Shown: positions 16,688-26,994, counted from the first letter of the stretch. The stretch: DNA of 64,000 bases from Anaerolineales bacterium (GCA_020634155.1 JACKCI010000001.1:992001-1056000); one strand, 5' to 3'. Made by a program: numbers and translations. The notes: generated by a model not told the origin, from the letters alone.

Positions 16688-18050
16688 TCACCCGTCCAGT
16701 TGGTGCTTCAAACGCGGCAAGGGGTTGGTTGGTCAGGTGGCTCAAAACCATGCAGGCACAGCCACGAGCGGTCACTTCGTCGCTCTCAATCAGCACCAAT
16801 TCACGCCTCAACGCATCGGCCATGATTTGGGGCCACACAGCGGATTGCCGCAACGCGCCACCCCCGCCGTAGACTCGCTCAACCGATTCAGCATTGGGCA
16901 GTCGTTCAGCAATCAGCGCCAACTGATGGGCTACCCCTTCTAAAGCAGCCTGAAGAATATCTACCGCCGAGGTTGTCAGCCGCAAGCCATGTATGCTACC
17001 CGTCGCGTGTGGATTCCAATTCGGGCTACGTTCCCCCGCCAGATGGGGTACAAAGGTCAAGCCGTGCGTATGGGAGAGGCGTTGGATGATTTGCTGCTCG
17101 GCGTCCGGTGGCAGATTTAGAGTGTCTCTAGCCCACTGATAGACATTGCCGCCCTCGCTGGTCGCTCCACCAATCAGATGACGGGTCGCATCCACCCGAT
17201 AGGCCCATAAGCCCTGTGGCACAGGTGGCATAAAATCGCTGCTTATCATTCGCAAGGCCGCCGTCGTCCCAACCGTTAAGGCCATGCTGCACTCATCCAA
17301 TACGCCGACGCCAATCGTTGCCGCTGCACCATCCCCGACTGCCAAATAAATTGGCACCTCCAGCAGATGGGGCCAACGTAGAGCATAGCTTGGCTGTAGG
17401 CCGTGTTGTGTCGCGGTGTAATCTGCCAGTGTAGGAAACTGCTGTGGGGTCATACCCAAGGCCCGAAGCCAGACATCATCCCATGTCAGCGTGTCGCGGT
17501 TGAGCAGGCCGCTCCATGAAGCCATTGAATAGCTCATAGGGACATCAACACCGAACCACTGGCGATACAGATAACTGCCAAAATCAACCCACTGCCGCAC
17601 CTGCTGCACTACATCAGGTTGGGTGCGGTGGAGCCATGCCAATTGACCCGGCCAATAGGCGGTATGGTGGGGACACCCCGTGCGCTGAAGCGTATCGCTT
17701 GCCAGATAAGTGTGGCGAAGTGTCTCAAGATCAGCACTAGAGCGGCTATCGGCATAAGTTAGTAGTGGGGTCAGGGGTTGGTTATCGGCACCAAGACCAA
17801 TACAATTGCTGGCAAAAGTCGTCAGGCCAACGGCTTGAATGGTAGCAGCCGCAGGATGCTGCAACACCTCATCTATACAGCGCTCAACACGGTGCTGCAA
17901 TGCCTCAACTTCAAAATAAGCCGCCCCTGCCCTATCAGTTTGCATCTGGTGCTGATGCTGTACGAATGCGGCTGGAATCAGTCGGGCGCTACTATCGAAT
18001 AGCAACGCCCGCACCGATGAACTGCCAATATCAATCACAAGGACAGTCAT
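16668..18050 (-). CDS. FGGY-family carbohydrate kinase (gluconokinase/xylulokinase-like)
   Basis: The 460-aa cytoplasmic kinase has the ATPase-fold phosphate-1 motif VIDIGSSSVRALLFD, a C-terminal adenosine motif around YGGGGALRQS, and a FGGY-type signature near HLAGERSPNWNP. The N-terminal pattern resembles gluconate kinases more than glycerol kinases, but the sugar cannot be fixed from sequence. The ATG overlaps the stop of the upstream 157-aa gene by 4 nt, so it is cotranscribed with the eCIS-like cargo and its partner. Whether the kinase is related to them in function is unclear. Confidence 0.88.
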   Translation of the reverse strand: MTVLVIDIGSSSVRALLFDSSARLIPAAFVQHQHQMQTDRAGAAYFEVEALQHRVERCIDEVLQHPAAATIQAVGLTTFASNCIGLGADNQPLTPLLTYADSRSSADLETLRHTYLASDTLQRTGCPHHTAYWPGQLAWLHRTQPDVVQQVRQWVDFGSYLYRQWFGVDVPMSYSMASWSGLLNRDTLTWDDVWLRALGMTPQQFPTLADYTATQHGLQPSYALRWPHLLEVPIYLAVGDGAAATIGVGVLDECSMALTVGTTAALRMISSDFMPPVPQGLWAYRVDATRHLIGGATSEGGNVYQWARDTLNLPPDAEQQIIQRLSHTHGLTFVPHLAGERSPNWNPHATGSIHGLRLTTSAVDILQAALEGVAHQLALIAERLPNAESVERVYGGGGALRQSAVWPQIMADALRRELVLIESDEVTARGCACMVLSHLTNQPLAAFEAPTGRVITPRLR

Positions 18051-18520
18051 GGCATATCAGCCAATGCCTCAGCCACCGTCTGCTGTCCACTCGCCACTGC
18101 CGCAAGGGTGGAACCGAAGGTCGCCAATAAGAATTGAATGGTATCTACTGCCTCAATCACCGTCGCATGAGAGAAGTTCTTGCTCTCGAAGACCAGCAGG
18201 TGACGAAACACCGCTTGCACCGGATACCGCATCAGGCCAAAGCCAACCAACGGAATAATGCCATTGAGATAGGCCATGAACTCTGCCGCCGCCGTCACCT
18301 GTGTTACCGCAAAGGGCAAGGACGCATAGCACTGCAAATAATCGACTTCACCCACCGCATCCTCACCCGCTACCGCCTGAGCATCCGAGACGCGGGCCAA
18401 TTCAAGGGTCGTATCGTCAAGGGTTATGTACACATGCGGCACATCTTTGCCCTTGTCATAGCGTGCCTCAAAGTCCGCCTTCTTAAGTGCTTTCTGCAAT
18501 TCCTGTAAGGCATCTGCCAT
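18047..18520 (-). CDS. small YbjN/secretion-chaperone-like protein
   Basis: This 157-aa acidic protein lacks a signal peptide. The order of an N-terminal helix, a beta sheet, an AEFMAYLNGIIPLVGFGL segment, a second strand pair and a C-terminal helix is reminiscent of the YbjN/type III secretion chaperone-like fold. I infer that from pattern alone. It starts 13 nt after the 624-aa cargo-like gene with GGGAGAAG upstream, and it overlaps the FGGY kinase start. The position supports a role as a dedicated chaperone for the large protein, but it is not proven. Confidence 0.55.
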   Translation of the reverse strand: MADALQELQKALKKADFEARYDKGKDVPHVYITLDDTTLELARVSDAQAVAGEDAVGEVDYLQCYASLPFAVTQVTAAAEFMAYLNGIIPLVGFGLMRYPVQAVFRHLLVFESKNFSHATVIEAVDTIQFLLATFGSTLAAVASGQQTVAEALADMP

Positions 18521-18533
18521 CGGTATCTTCTCC

Positions 18534-20408
18534 CTAACCGAGTTTCATCTTATCCAAGAGCAATTCCTTGGCTTTGCCCTGCTTCGTGGGGTCAGTTGAG
18601 ATAATCGACTGTTTCATATCATCCGCATTGCCGCCAAAGAAGTGCTTAAGAAGGTCTTCGATGGTTGTCCGCAAGGTCACTTTGGCGGGTACCCCCGTCA
18701 CAGGCTTCTGTGGATTGTGCTTGGGATTGTCCACCATCTGATCGCCCTCGTCGCCCGGCAACAACGCCGCTCGAATACCATCGAACACGGTATCGCCCGC
18801 AGCCCCTTTGTCATATTTCTCCAAATAGGCCTTGAGTTCGGCTTGGCGTTCTTCCATGGTCAGTTTACCACTCTTGTTCTTGCTGATGAGATTATTAAAC
18901 CAGCCCTTCGCCGTTACCCCACCTTTGCCCGTGAACATATCGCGCCGCCAAATATCCTTCTTGCGGGTGTCAGCATCGGCACTCGCGCCCGTTGCAGCTT
19001 GCCCAGCAATAGTGCCGCTTTGGATGTACTCATCCACCAATACTTTTTCAGCATTCATACGGGTTACGTTGGACTTGCGGATAGAGCGCTTGACCGCCAT
19101 GCCAATAAAGAAACTTAGAGCGCCCACAATCGCAATGCCCGACAAAACCCAGCCCACAGGGCCAGCCGCCGCGCCTGCACCGAGCGTTGCCGCAAAAAGG
19201 GCCGCCGCCCCACCCGCGCCTACCAGATTGGTCACGCCACTGGTAATCTTGCTCTTAAAGCCCAGTTTGCGGTGGGAGACGGCTAAAGAACGTCGCATGG
19301 CATCAATTTTGTCGAATTTCTGCTCGGCCTGTAGAATTTCGGGGCCAAGAGCCAAAATCTGCTGGTCAGATTGGTCGCGTTGGGTCTCCATCTGTGTCTT
19401 GCGATTTCTTAAGGTTTGCAGGCCTTGTGTAATTTTTTGAATATCGCTCGAAGAGCGTGACCGTAGTTGACCACTGGTGCGTAATGTATTTATTTGCTGG
19501 ACTTTTTGACTAATAACAAGCAATTCTTTTTCGGCATCTTCTTTGCGGGTGGTGTGCTGCTGCAATTGCTGCTTTTTGTCGTTCATGGTTTGCTCAACGC
19601 TACCCATCAACGACATATACGCTGTCATGGTGTTACCAACTTGCGATTGCGCCCGACCCCGTTTAACCGCATTGAAGAAATCGCGGATGGCGTTGATGGT
19701 ACTCACCACCATACCAAGGGCGGCCCCAACACTAAAAGCAACTGCCGCCGTCACACCTTGGGTCGCCCCATTGATAATGCCGGAAACGCCGCTGGCGATA
19801 CTCCCAATACCCTCGGCTGTGCCTTTTTGGGCAGCCGACCGCTTGCGCTTCAGCAATTCAACGGTTGCAAACAGCGCCTTGTCCCCACCTTTATAGGCCG
19901 TTTCATGGGTCTCTAGCTCCTTGTTAGCATCATACCAGTCCTTGGCACTCATACCAACTTTGCCTAGACCCATCGCAGTACCGATGGAACCTGTTGTAAC
20001 TGACATCACTTGCCCAACAGTACCCAGCCCCATACCCGTCATGGCGTTACCCGTGCCATTATTAAGCGCTGAACTGGCATTATCAGCCGCCGCACCAATT
20101 GAAAGACCTTGGGTTGGGTCAGTCCCTAAGTAGTCACCAATGGTTCCGGCCAAGTCAATAAAACCGGGGTCATCCGTGAGAACATTCCCGACCTTCCGCG
20201 CACGAGTACGCCCCACCCGCTGAATAGCTGGCGAATGTTGTTGTGAAAGGAGGCGTTGAACAGAGCGATTACCATGGGTGCGTTGTAAGCGTTGAATTTG
20301 CTGCGGTGTTAGTTGGACAGAAGATTGTTTTTGAGCTACTTGAAGAAGGGGAGGTGGTTGATTCTTGTTTTTAGGTTGCTGAGTCGGCAACACATGTTTT
20401 CTGGACAT
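18534..20408 (-). CDS. eCIS-cargo-like protein with hydrophobic segments and coiled coil
   Basis: This 624-aa protein has no signal peptide. The first 70 residues are disordered and Gln-rich and contain LQRTHGNRSVQRLLSQ, a motif common at the N-termini of proteins linked to extracellular contractile injection systems (often with DUF4157). Then come Gly/Ala-rich hydrophobic stretches (about 110-150 and 200-240), a long coiled coil (about 260-380), another strongly hydrophobic block (about 395-440) and a basic C-terminal region. This layout would fit a membrane-acting effector, but no toxin domain is recognised. GGGGAAAG precedes the ATG. The next gene encodes the chaperone-like protein. Confidence 0.65.
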   Translation of the reverse strand: MSRKHVLPTQQPKNKNQPPPLLQVAQKQSSVQLTPQQIQRLQRTHGNRSVQRLLSQQHSPAIQRVGRTRARKVGNVLTDDPGFIDLAGTIGDYLGTDPTQGLSIGAAADNASSALNNGTGNAMTGMGLGTVGQVMSVTTGSIGTAMGLGKVGMSAKDWYDANKELETHETAYKGGDKALFATVELLKRKRSAAQKGTAEGIGSIASGVSGIINGATQGVTAAVAFSVGAALGMVVSTINAIRDFFNAVKRGRAQSQVGNTMTAYMSLMGSVEQTMNDKKQQLQQHTTRKEDAEKELLVISQKVQQINTLRTSGQLRSRSSSDIQKITQGLQTLRNRKTQMETQRDQSDQQILALGPEILQAEQKFDKIDAMRRSLAVSHRKLGFKSKITSGVTNLVGAGGAAALFAATLGAGAAAGPVGWVLSGIAIVGALSFFIGMAVKRSIRKSNVTRMNAEKVLVDEYIQSGTIAGQAATGASADADTRKKDIWRRDMFTGKGGVTAKGWFNNLISKNKSGKLTMEERQAELKAYLEKYDKGAAGDTVFDGIRAALLPGDEGDQMVDNPKHNPQKPVTGVPAKVTLRTTIEDLLKHFFGGNADDMKQSIISTDPTKQGKAKELLLDKMKLG

Positions 20409-20527
20409 TGCTATCTTTCCCCGATAAATCTCACGTTACATAACTTCATTATATATTTCTGTCGCACATTCCCACAAGCAAAGGGCGGTGAATTATCACC
20501 CAACCCCAAGATTGGTGATAAGCGCTA

Positions 20528-21847
20528 CTAAGCTCGTTGGCGATGAATCAAATCTTGATAGTAACGGGCACTTTGCTTCAAGGTGCGCTTCTGGGTGGCA
20601 TAATCAACATAAACAATCCCAAAGCGACGGGTATAGCCCCATGCCCACTCAAAATTATCCATTAGGCTCCACACGAAATAACCCTTGAGCGGAACCTCTT
20701 CGGCAATAGCCCGCGCCGCCGCTGCAAAATGCTCCTGTAAATACAACACCCGCTCAGGATCATTCACCGTGTTGTTGACGGGTTCAGGGTCAGCAAAGGC
20801 TGCACCATTTTCGGTCACATAAAGCGTAGGCACCTGATACTCTTTGTGCAAGCGCATCAACCATTGATAAAGGCCATCGGGGTAGATTTCCCACCCCATC
20901 TGCGTTTGGGGATTATCGGGGTGCGTAAAGTCCTCAAAGGGCAAGATACCACCGGATACCGCCCGAACCATGCGCCGCATATAGTAATTAATGCCAAGAT
21001 AATCCAATGGAACCTGAGCCGCCTTGACCGCCTCAACATCGATTCCATGAAGGATGTCGCCCAATACCTCAACCATATCCGTTGGATATTGACCGCGCAT
21101 GACGGGATCAAGAAACCAGCGATTTTGGAAACTATCGAATAGCTTGGCGGCAGCTTCGTCAGCAGGGGTTATGGGGGACACAGCGTACAAATCCAAGACG
21201 ATTCCGGCTCTGGCATCTGGCACCTGCTGTCGAATAACTGGCACAGCGGCCCCATGTGCCAACAACAAATGATGGGCTACCCGACAAGCCAGCGCCAAAT
21301 CGTAGTTACCCGGCGCATGACGGCCTTGCCAGTTACCTGCAAAGCTAGCAACACGTGGCTCATTGTGGGTTGTCCAATGCTTCACACGGTCTCCGAGACG
21401 ACTAGTCATCAAGGCTGTGTATTCGGCAAACCATTGTGGGCTATCGGGGTTCTCCCACCCACCCCTGTCCTGCAACGCTTGGGGCAAATCCCAATGGTAG
21501 AGGGTCAAATAGGGTTGGATGCCCGCTGCCAACAGTTCATCAACCAAGCGGTCATAAAAATCAAGGCCTAGCGGGTTGGGTTGTCCCGTCCCTTGGGGCA
21601 ATACCCGCGCCCATGCCACCGAGAAACGATACCCGTTGAGACCAAGAGACTTCATCAACTGCACATCTTCAGGGTAGCGGTGGTAATGGTCACAGGCAAT
21701 ATCGCCCGTATGCCCTTCGCGTATCATGCCGGGGGTATGCGAGAAGCGCGTCCAGATACACTCCCCGCGCCCATCCTCAAGGCCGCCCCCTTCAATCTGA
21801 TAAGCGGCAGTGGCGGCTCCCCAAATAAAATCCTTTGGAAAATTCAT
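20528..21847 (-). CDS. GH1 beta-glucosidase
   Basis: The 439-aa cytoplasmic enzyme is a family 1 glycoside hydrolase that releases glucose or galactose from beta-linked oligosaccharides. The N-terminal signature FIWGAATAAYQIEGG, the acid/base Glu163 in HNEP and the nucleophile Glu346 in YVTENG are all present, and TLYHWDLPQAL and the late MDNFEWAWGY also fit. The length is typical. The ATG is preceded by GAGGA. It may process oligosaccharides released by the GH53 enzyme nearby. Confidence 0.96.
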   Translation of the reverse strand: MNFPKDFIWGAATAAYQIEGGGLEDGRGECIWTRFSHTPGMIREGHTGDIACDHYHRYPEDVQLMKSLGLNGYRFSVAWARVLPQGTGQPNPLGLDFYDRLVDELLAAGIQPYLTLYHWDLPQALQDRGGWENPDSPQWFAEYTALMTSRLGDRVKHWTTHNEPRVASFAGNWQGRHAPGNYDLALACRVAHHLLLAHGAAVPVIRQQVPDARAGIVLDLYAVSPITPADEAAAKLFDSFQNRWFLDPVMRGQYPTDMVEVLGDILHGIDVEAVKAAQVPLDYLGINYYMRRMVRAVSGGILPFEDFTHPDNPQTQMGWEIYPDGLYQWLMRLHKEYQVPTLYVTENGAAFADPEPVNNTVNDPERVLYLQEHFAAAARAIAEEVPLKGYFVWSLMDNFEWAWGYTRRFGIVYVDYATQKRTLKQSARYYQDLIHRQRA

Positions 21848-21890
21848 CGTTGTATCCTCTCATGCAATTGGCTTGATAATAGCGTCACCC

Positions 21891-24800
21891 TCAAGAGGCT
21901 GCATTCATCAACACCAAGGCCACAGGTGTTAAGTCCCCGCGCATGGTATAGGCCAGCAATTCAAGCTTCTGGAACTCCGCCGCCAACAGCCCCGGTCGCT
22001 TCAGGAAGGCCACCGCTCGTTGATAAGCATCAACCGCAGCAGACATACGCTCCCGTTGCAGCAAGACCAGACCAGCAAAAGCTAATCCCTTGGAAAAATA
22101 GTCGAGGGGGTACTGGGGTTGAATGAGAATGGCCTCGCCAAAAACCTCATCGGCTCCACTATCATCATTCTGATAAAGCGCTGAAATCCCCAGACCCACT
22201 AAGCCATCCAATCGGGCGGGCATGGAATGGGCTGTTTGGCTGGCGATTTCAAAGGCACCCTTAGCTCCGCCAAAATCATGGCTTGCCAATAGACACCACC
22301 CTAGCGCGGTATAAGCCACATCCATCTCTATTTGCAACCGTTGAGCCAGCACCACCGCCTGTTGGCAAGCTTCTAGCGCTTCGGGCAACCGCCCAAGCGT
22401 GCGCTGTAAACTGCCTAAATAGGCTATCAAAGCAGGATGGCTAGTGCCAATGGTGTGTTCAAGGGCAATTGCCTGTTGTAGATAATCGACGCTAGGTTCA
22501 TAGGCCCCCACTTCCCGATACAGGGTACCCAACGCTGCCAACATCTCGGCCTCAGCATGGCGATTACCCACTGAGCGCCAGTATTGTAGGGCGTTATAAG
22601 CCAAATGAGCCGCTTGCTCCGGTTGGCCTTGGTCAGCCATTACTAAAGCCAGCCGCTGCAAATGTGAGGCCCGCAAGCGCTTATCATCGCCTGCGCTATC
22701 AAGAGCCTGTTGGCATAGTGCAAGAGCCATATCAAGCTGGCCCTGTTCATGGCGCAACTGCCCTAGGTCACCTAGGGTGCGGCTCTCAAGTCGGGTAGCA
22801 CCGAGTTTGCGTACTAGAACCAAGCACGCATCGAGGCGTTCATTCGCGCTATCCCACTGCCCCTGCATCAAATCAATCTCTGCCAAGCGTCCGAGGGCAT
22901 CGGCTGCCAGTAATGGGTAGGCTTCGGCTTGTAGTAGCACCTGCTCATATAGACGACGGCTTTCTTCCAAGTTCTTGACCCGCTGATAGGCTTCGCCCAG
23001 ATTAAGTAGTAGTTGATAGCGCTGCGAATCGGGCAAGCCAGCAGCCAAAGCACGATTGATAGCAGCGATAGCGTCATAATAAGCACCTACCGCCAAGGCA
23101 TTATCAGCCATTTGCAGCCAATAGCTTAGAGCTTTAGCCTCCTCATGGGCGGCTTCCCAATGGTCAGCGAGAGCGGGATGCGGCGTATCAGGATAGGCGG
23201 CCTCCAGCGCAAGGGCCACCCGTTGATGGTAGTCGGGAATCTCTGCGTTAGGAATTAGGGTCAGAATACTCTCACGCAGCTTGTCATGGGCAAAACGCCA
23301 GCGCCCTTCCCACACCTCGAAGACACCCGCTTCAGCACAAGTGAAGGCGAAATAGAGCAGCCAGTCTTCACGGTAGGGTGTCGGCGGGAATTGATTGAGG
23401 ACATTGAAGTCGAGTTCACGCCCATAGACGGCGGCTATCCGCAACGCCTCATGCGCCCATGTTGGTACATGCTTGAGATAGCGCTGCATGATAACGTCCG
23501 GCCCGCCAAAGTAAATGCGCTCTGGCAAGACCATCTGATTGATATTGCTCAGGCGTCCAGCTTCCTCTGCCAAAGCACGCACCAACTCCACCACCAACCA
23601 CACATTGCCACTGGTCTCACGTTGAAGCAACTCCACCACGTCGGGTCGGGTCTCCCCTAGCATCGAACCACTGAGAGCCTCAATCTGGGGCGTGTCGAAA
23701 GGCGTAAGAAGTAATTGATGAGACCCCGCCACTTGCAAGTCACCCGCCGCCTCGCTGCGATAGCTGCCCACAATCATAAGGGTATGGTCAACGCTAATGG
23801 TGCTGAGACGTTTGAGAACTTCAAGGCTCTGGCCTGCCCAATGCAAGTCCTCAATCATCAGAACCGTCGGTTGTTGCTGGCGGCGGAATAAGGCAGCAAT
23901 CACATCCAACAATTGCCCATCATCAACCGCCACCTCATCGCCAACGGGTAGCCCACTCAGTGCATAAACATCAGGAATAATCTGGCGCAAGACCGCCGCT
24001 TCGATAGGGTCAAGAGTCGTCCGCAAGAGCAGTTGGCGCAAGGGTTCGCGCCATAGCAAATAAGGCGTGGTTTTCTCTGCCACCATCTGTCCGGTAATGA
24101 CCAATGCGCCCCGCGTGAGAGCCTGAATGCGAAACTCCTCCAGCAAACGTGACTTACCTACCCCACTCTCGCCACCGATGAGCCATGTGCTGCCCTTACC
24201 TGCCAACATGTCGTCTAGTGCAAGCGTGAGTTGCTCTAGCTCCACCTCGCGCCCAATAAAACTAGCGGCCTGCAAGAAGCTTTCCCGTACTGCGCTGGTC
24301 TCCTCTGGAAGTGGCTGATCAAGGGACGAGCATAAATCATGAATGACACTGGCGGCATCGGTGTAGCGATATTGCGGATCTTTACTAAGTAACTTGCCCA
24401 CAATCGCGGCTAGATTATGCAAGGAACGCGGTGGCTCTGGGTTTAACAGTGGTGTGGCCTCAACCGCATCAACAATAGTCGTTGGCTCTAGTTCAGCCGT
24501 TGGCAGGGTTGGCTCCAGTGCCGCTGTCTCTACCAATACGCTCGACCCAAAATCAGCCTTAGCGAGTGGAGCCGCCGTCGATTCGCTATCCAGCCCCTCT
24601 AGCACACTGAGGTCAGGCATGGTGGATAAAATTTGCGTCCGCAGATTGACCATATCATGGACATTGAAGGGGTGCCGTCCCGCCAGCAGTTCATAGGCCA
24701 TCACCCCCACCGCATACAAATCCGAAGCAGCGGTACTGGGCTGGTTAATCAACACTTCAGGGGCCATATACGAGAGAGTACCCGCCACATCGGCACCCTG

Positions 24801-25262
24801 CTGCTGCTGAATCGCCAAGCCAAAATCAACCACCTTGACTTGACCATTAACCACCAGCACATTACCCGGCTTCAAATCACGGTGCAACACCCCACGCCGA
24901 TGTAAATAGGCCAGTGCTAACAAGACCTCAATCAACAACCGAACTCGCTCGCTAACCGTTTGATGCAGTGCCGCCTCAAAGATGGTACGGGCGTCTTGTA
25001 AATACTCCATTGTGAAGTAGGGCTGCTGGTCTTGGTCGAAGCCATAATCCAGCACCGAGACCACATGGGGGTGCCGCAGGCTGGCAAGGGTGCGAAACTC
25101 ACGGGTGAGCGATTCACGGTTGCGGTCTTCAAATTGGGTGGCAAATACCCGCTTGAGGGCAACGGCCTGCCCCGTGAGGCGGTCGGTGGCCTGATAAACA
25201 GCCCCCATACCCCCACGCCCAATCATGGTATGCAAAATATAGCGGTTGTCGAGTATCGTCAT
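21891..25262 (-). CDS. Ser/Thr protein kinase with AAA ATPase and TPR repeats
   Basis: The 1123-aa regulator begins with a Hanks-type kinase (about 1-260): glycine loop GRGGMGAVY, VALKR, catalytic HRDLKPGNV, VDFGL and APEV. A linker is followed by an AAA/orphan ATPase region (about 340-640) with Walker A GESGVGKSRL and Walker B VLMIEDLHWAG, as in LuxR/guanylate-cyclase-type signal ATPases. The last 450 residues are TPR units (for example AYQRVKNLEESRRLYEQVL). There is no transmembrane segment or DNA-binding domain. The ATG at 25262 has AAAGGGGGC upstream. It follows the ABC operon on the same strand by 62 nt. Confidence 0.92.
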   Translation of the reverse strand: MTILDNRYILHTMIGRGGMGAVYQATDRLTGQAVALKRVFATQFEDRNRESLTREFRTLASLRHPHVVSVLDYGFDQDQQPYFTMEYLQDARTIFEAALHQTVSERVRLLIEVLLALAYLHRRGVLHRDLKPGNVLVVNGQVKVVDFGLAIQQQQGADVAGTLSYMAPEVLINQPSTAASDLYAVGVMAYELLAGRHPFNVHDMVNLRTQILSTMPDLSVLEGLDSESTAAPLAKADFGSSVLVETAALEPTLPTAELEPTTIVDAVEATPLLNPEPPRSLHNLAAIVGKLLSKDPQYRYTDAASVIHDLCSSLDQPLPEETSAVRESFLQAASFIGREVELEQLTLALDDMLAGKGSTWLIGGESGVGKSRLLEEFRIQALTRGALVITGQMVAEKTTPYLLWREPLRQLLLRTTLDPIEAAVLRQIIPDVYALSGLPVGDEVAVDDGQLLDVIAALFRRQQQPTVLMIEDLHWAGQSLEVLKRLSTISVDHTLMIVGSYRSEAAGDLQVAGSHQLLLTPFDTPQIEALSGSMLGETRPDVVELLQRETSGNVWLVVELVRALAEEAGRLSNINQMVLPERIYFGGPDVIMQRYLKHVPTWAHEALRIAAVYGRELDFNVLNQFPPTPYREDWLLYFAFTCAEAGVFEVWEGRWRFAHDKLRESILTLIPNAEIPDYHQRVALALEAAYPDTPHPALADHWEAAHEEAKALSYWLQMADNALAVGAYYDAIAAINRALAAGLPDSQRYQLLLNLGEAYQRVKNLEESRRLYEQVLLQAEAYPLLAADALGRLAEIDLMQGQWDSANERLDACLVLVRKLGATRLESRTLGDLGQLRHEQGQLDMALALCQQALDSAGDDKRLRASHLQRLALVMADQGQPEQAAHLAYNALQYWRSVGNRHAEAEMLAALGTLYREVGAYEPSVDYLQQAIALEHTIGTSHPALIAYLGSLQRTLGRLPEALEACQQAVVLAQRLQIEMDVAYTALGWCLLASHDFGGAKGAFEIASQTAHSMPARLDGLVGLGISALYQNDDSGADEVFGEAILIQPQYPLDYFSKGLAFAGLVLLQRERMSAAVDAYQRAVAFLKRPGLLAAEFQKLELLAYTMRGDLTPVALVLMNAAS

Positions 25263-25324
25263 GCCAGCCCCCTTTGGTTGCAATAGTGGCATTATAGTCT
25301 CGACAACCACCGACGGGCAATTTG

Positions 25325-26191
25325 CTACGGTTGTTGATTCATCAGCCAGATATAGCCATCTTCTAGGCTTGGCTCAATTGCAGTCGGCTGATAGAGGCTA
25401 TCTGGTTGACCCAACACGCGGTACTGCACCCCCTCTTGGACTTGACGGGTGGATACAATCGCCACCCCACCATTAGGCCGCTCTCCATCAGTAGTGACAT
25501 GCCAAACCTTGCCTTTAGCATTTTGGATGAGGTCACGCGGCGCACCCCGAAAGACCACTGCTCCATCGCGGATAACCGCCAAATCATTGCAACTTTGGTT
25601 GATGTCTTCCACAATGTGAGTCGAGAGAATAATAGTACAGGTGGCAGCCATGTCCGAGAGCAAGTTGCGGAGCCGTACCCGTTCTTCGGGGTCAAGGCCC
25701 ACCGTCGGCTCATCGACAATCAGCAACTTGGGGTTGCCAAGGAGGGCTTGGGCAATGCCTACACGCCGCTTCATGCCGCCAGAGTATGATTTCAAGCGTC
25801 GGTTAGCGACATCGGATAAGCGCACCTTCTCCAACACTTCATCAATCTCGCGTTGACGGCGCTGGCTATCGGTAATGCCTTTGAGGATGGCTACATAATC
25901 CAAAAACTCACGCGCCGTAAGGGTCTGGTATAGCCCAAACTCTTGCGGTAGATAACCCAACAGCCCCTTAGCGGCTTGCTTGCCTTTGAGGGTCGCCATA
26001 TCATGCCCAAATACCGTGACCCGTCCATCCGTCGGTTTGAGCAAACCCGCCACAATCCGCATAAGGGTGGTCTTGCCCGCACCGTTAGCACCTAACAGCC
26101 CGAACATCTTATTCTCAATGGTAAGGTCAATACCCTTGAGAGCTTGGATATTGCCTTTGTAGGTCTTGGTTAGATTTTGAATTTCGATCAT
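25325..26191 (-). CDS. ABC transporter ATP-binding protein
   Basis: This 288-aa ATPase energises an ABC-2-type exporter. Walker A GANGAGKTTLM, signature YSGGMKRRVGIAQ, Walker B LLIVDEPTVGLD and the switch His in LSTHIVEDI are all present. The last 70 residues form the C-terminal extension seen in this subfamily. I chose ATG 26191 (GGGAG seven bases upstream), 14 nt after the end of the permease gene; a start 60 nt further upstream would overlap it. Confidence 0.95.
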   Translation of the reverse strand: MIEIQNLTKTYKGNIQALKGIDLTIENKMFGLLGANGAGKTTLMRIVAGLLKPTDGRVTVFGHDMATLKGKQAAKGLLGYLPQEFGLYQTLTAREFLDYVAILKGITDSQRRQREIDEVLEKVRLSDVANRRLKSYSGGMKRRVGIAQALLGNPKLLIVDEPTVGLDPEERVRLRNLLSDMAATCTIILSTHIVEDINQSCNDLAVIRDGAVVFRGAPRDLIQNAKGKVWHVTTDGERPNGGVAIVSTRQVQEGVQYRVLGQPDSLYQPTAIEPSLEDGYIWLMNQQP

Positions 26192-26205
26192 GCTACTACT
26201 CCCGT

Positions 26206-26994
26206 TTAATACCCATTCCGCCAGCGAAGCCATGCCACCGCGCCCAACCACGCCAGCGCCAACTGCGCCAACCCGCTGAGAATGGTGATAGTGGGTGATA
26301 AGGCCCCTATCTCATCGTCAATAGCCGACACATCGGTATAATGAAAAAACACACCGGGGCGGAAGGAATTGAAGATGTCCAGCCAATCGTTGCGAGGGTC
26401 AAAGCCGATGATGAACCAAGGCAATACAATTACCCCAACAGCTACCGCGACAGCCATCCGACTATCCGGCATCCGAAACGCCAGCACAATAACCAGCCCG
26501 ACATTAATAACCATCAGCGGCAAGGCCCCGACTAACCAGATTTCGAGGTAGGATAGTATGTTGAAAGGCGCAATGATGATATACCACAACACCGCCATCA
26601 CAATCGCACCCGGCACCAATCCACTCAAGGCAGTCACCCATCCTGCTATCAACTTACCCGTTAGATAAGTTGTGCTGCTCATGGGTGTACTGTGCAAAAT
26701 CTCGATCACGCCAATTTGTCGGTCACGTGGGATAAGATTCACCAGCACAAATGGCAACAACACACAGACCGATGTCACCGCCAATATAAAGGTCAGGCTA
26801 GTGATTGCATCTGTTGAGGCCGTTGCAAATTTATCTCTAAATTCACGGTCCGTATTGAACTCGGATGCCATCAAAACGATGGTCGTTACCATAATCAGCA
26901 ACATCGCTAAGGCAATCACAATCATGCCGCGTTGCCGCCACTGCATCCGATATTCCACACGGGCAATCGCCCACATCTGGTAAAGTGCGTTCAC
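26206..26994 (-). CDS. ABC-2-type permease subunit
   Basis: The 262-aa membrane protein has about six hydrophobic segments and the ABC-2 permease block RDRQIGVIEILHSTPMS between the second and third. It should form the channel with the ATPase encoded next. The ATG overlaps the stop of the hydrolase-fusion gene (ATGA). The substrate is unknown. Confidence 0.88.
   Translation of the reverse strand: MNALYQMWAIARVEYRMQWRQRGMIVIALAMLLIMVTTIVLMASEFNTDREFRDKFATASTDAITSLTFILAVTSVCVLLPFVLVNLIPRDRQIGVIEILHSTPMSSTTYLTGKLIAGWVTALSGLVPGAIVMAVLWYIIIAPFNILSYLEIWLVGALPLMVINVGLVIVLAFRMPDSRMAVAVAVGVIVLPWFIIGFDPRNDWLDIFNSFRPGVFFHYTDVSAIDDEIGALSPTITILSGLAQLALAWLGAVAWLRWRNGY

Noticed and set aside
18642..19916. 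several long plus-strand ORFs opposite the eCIS-like gene
   Set aside because: They are antisense shadows of a repeat-rich coding region with no SD sites or motifs.
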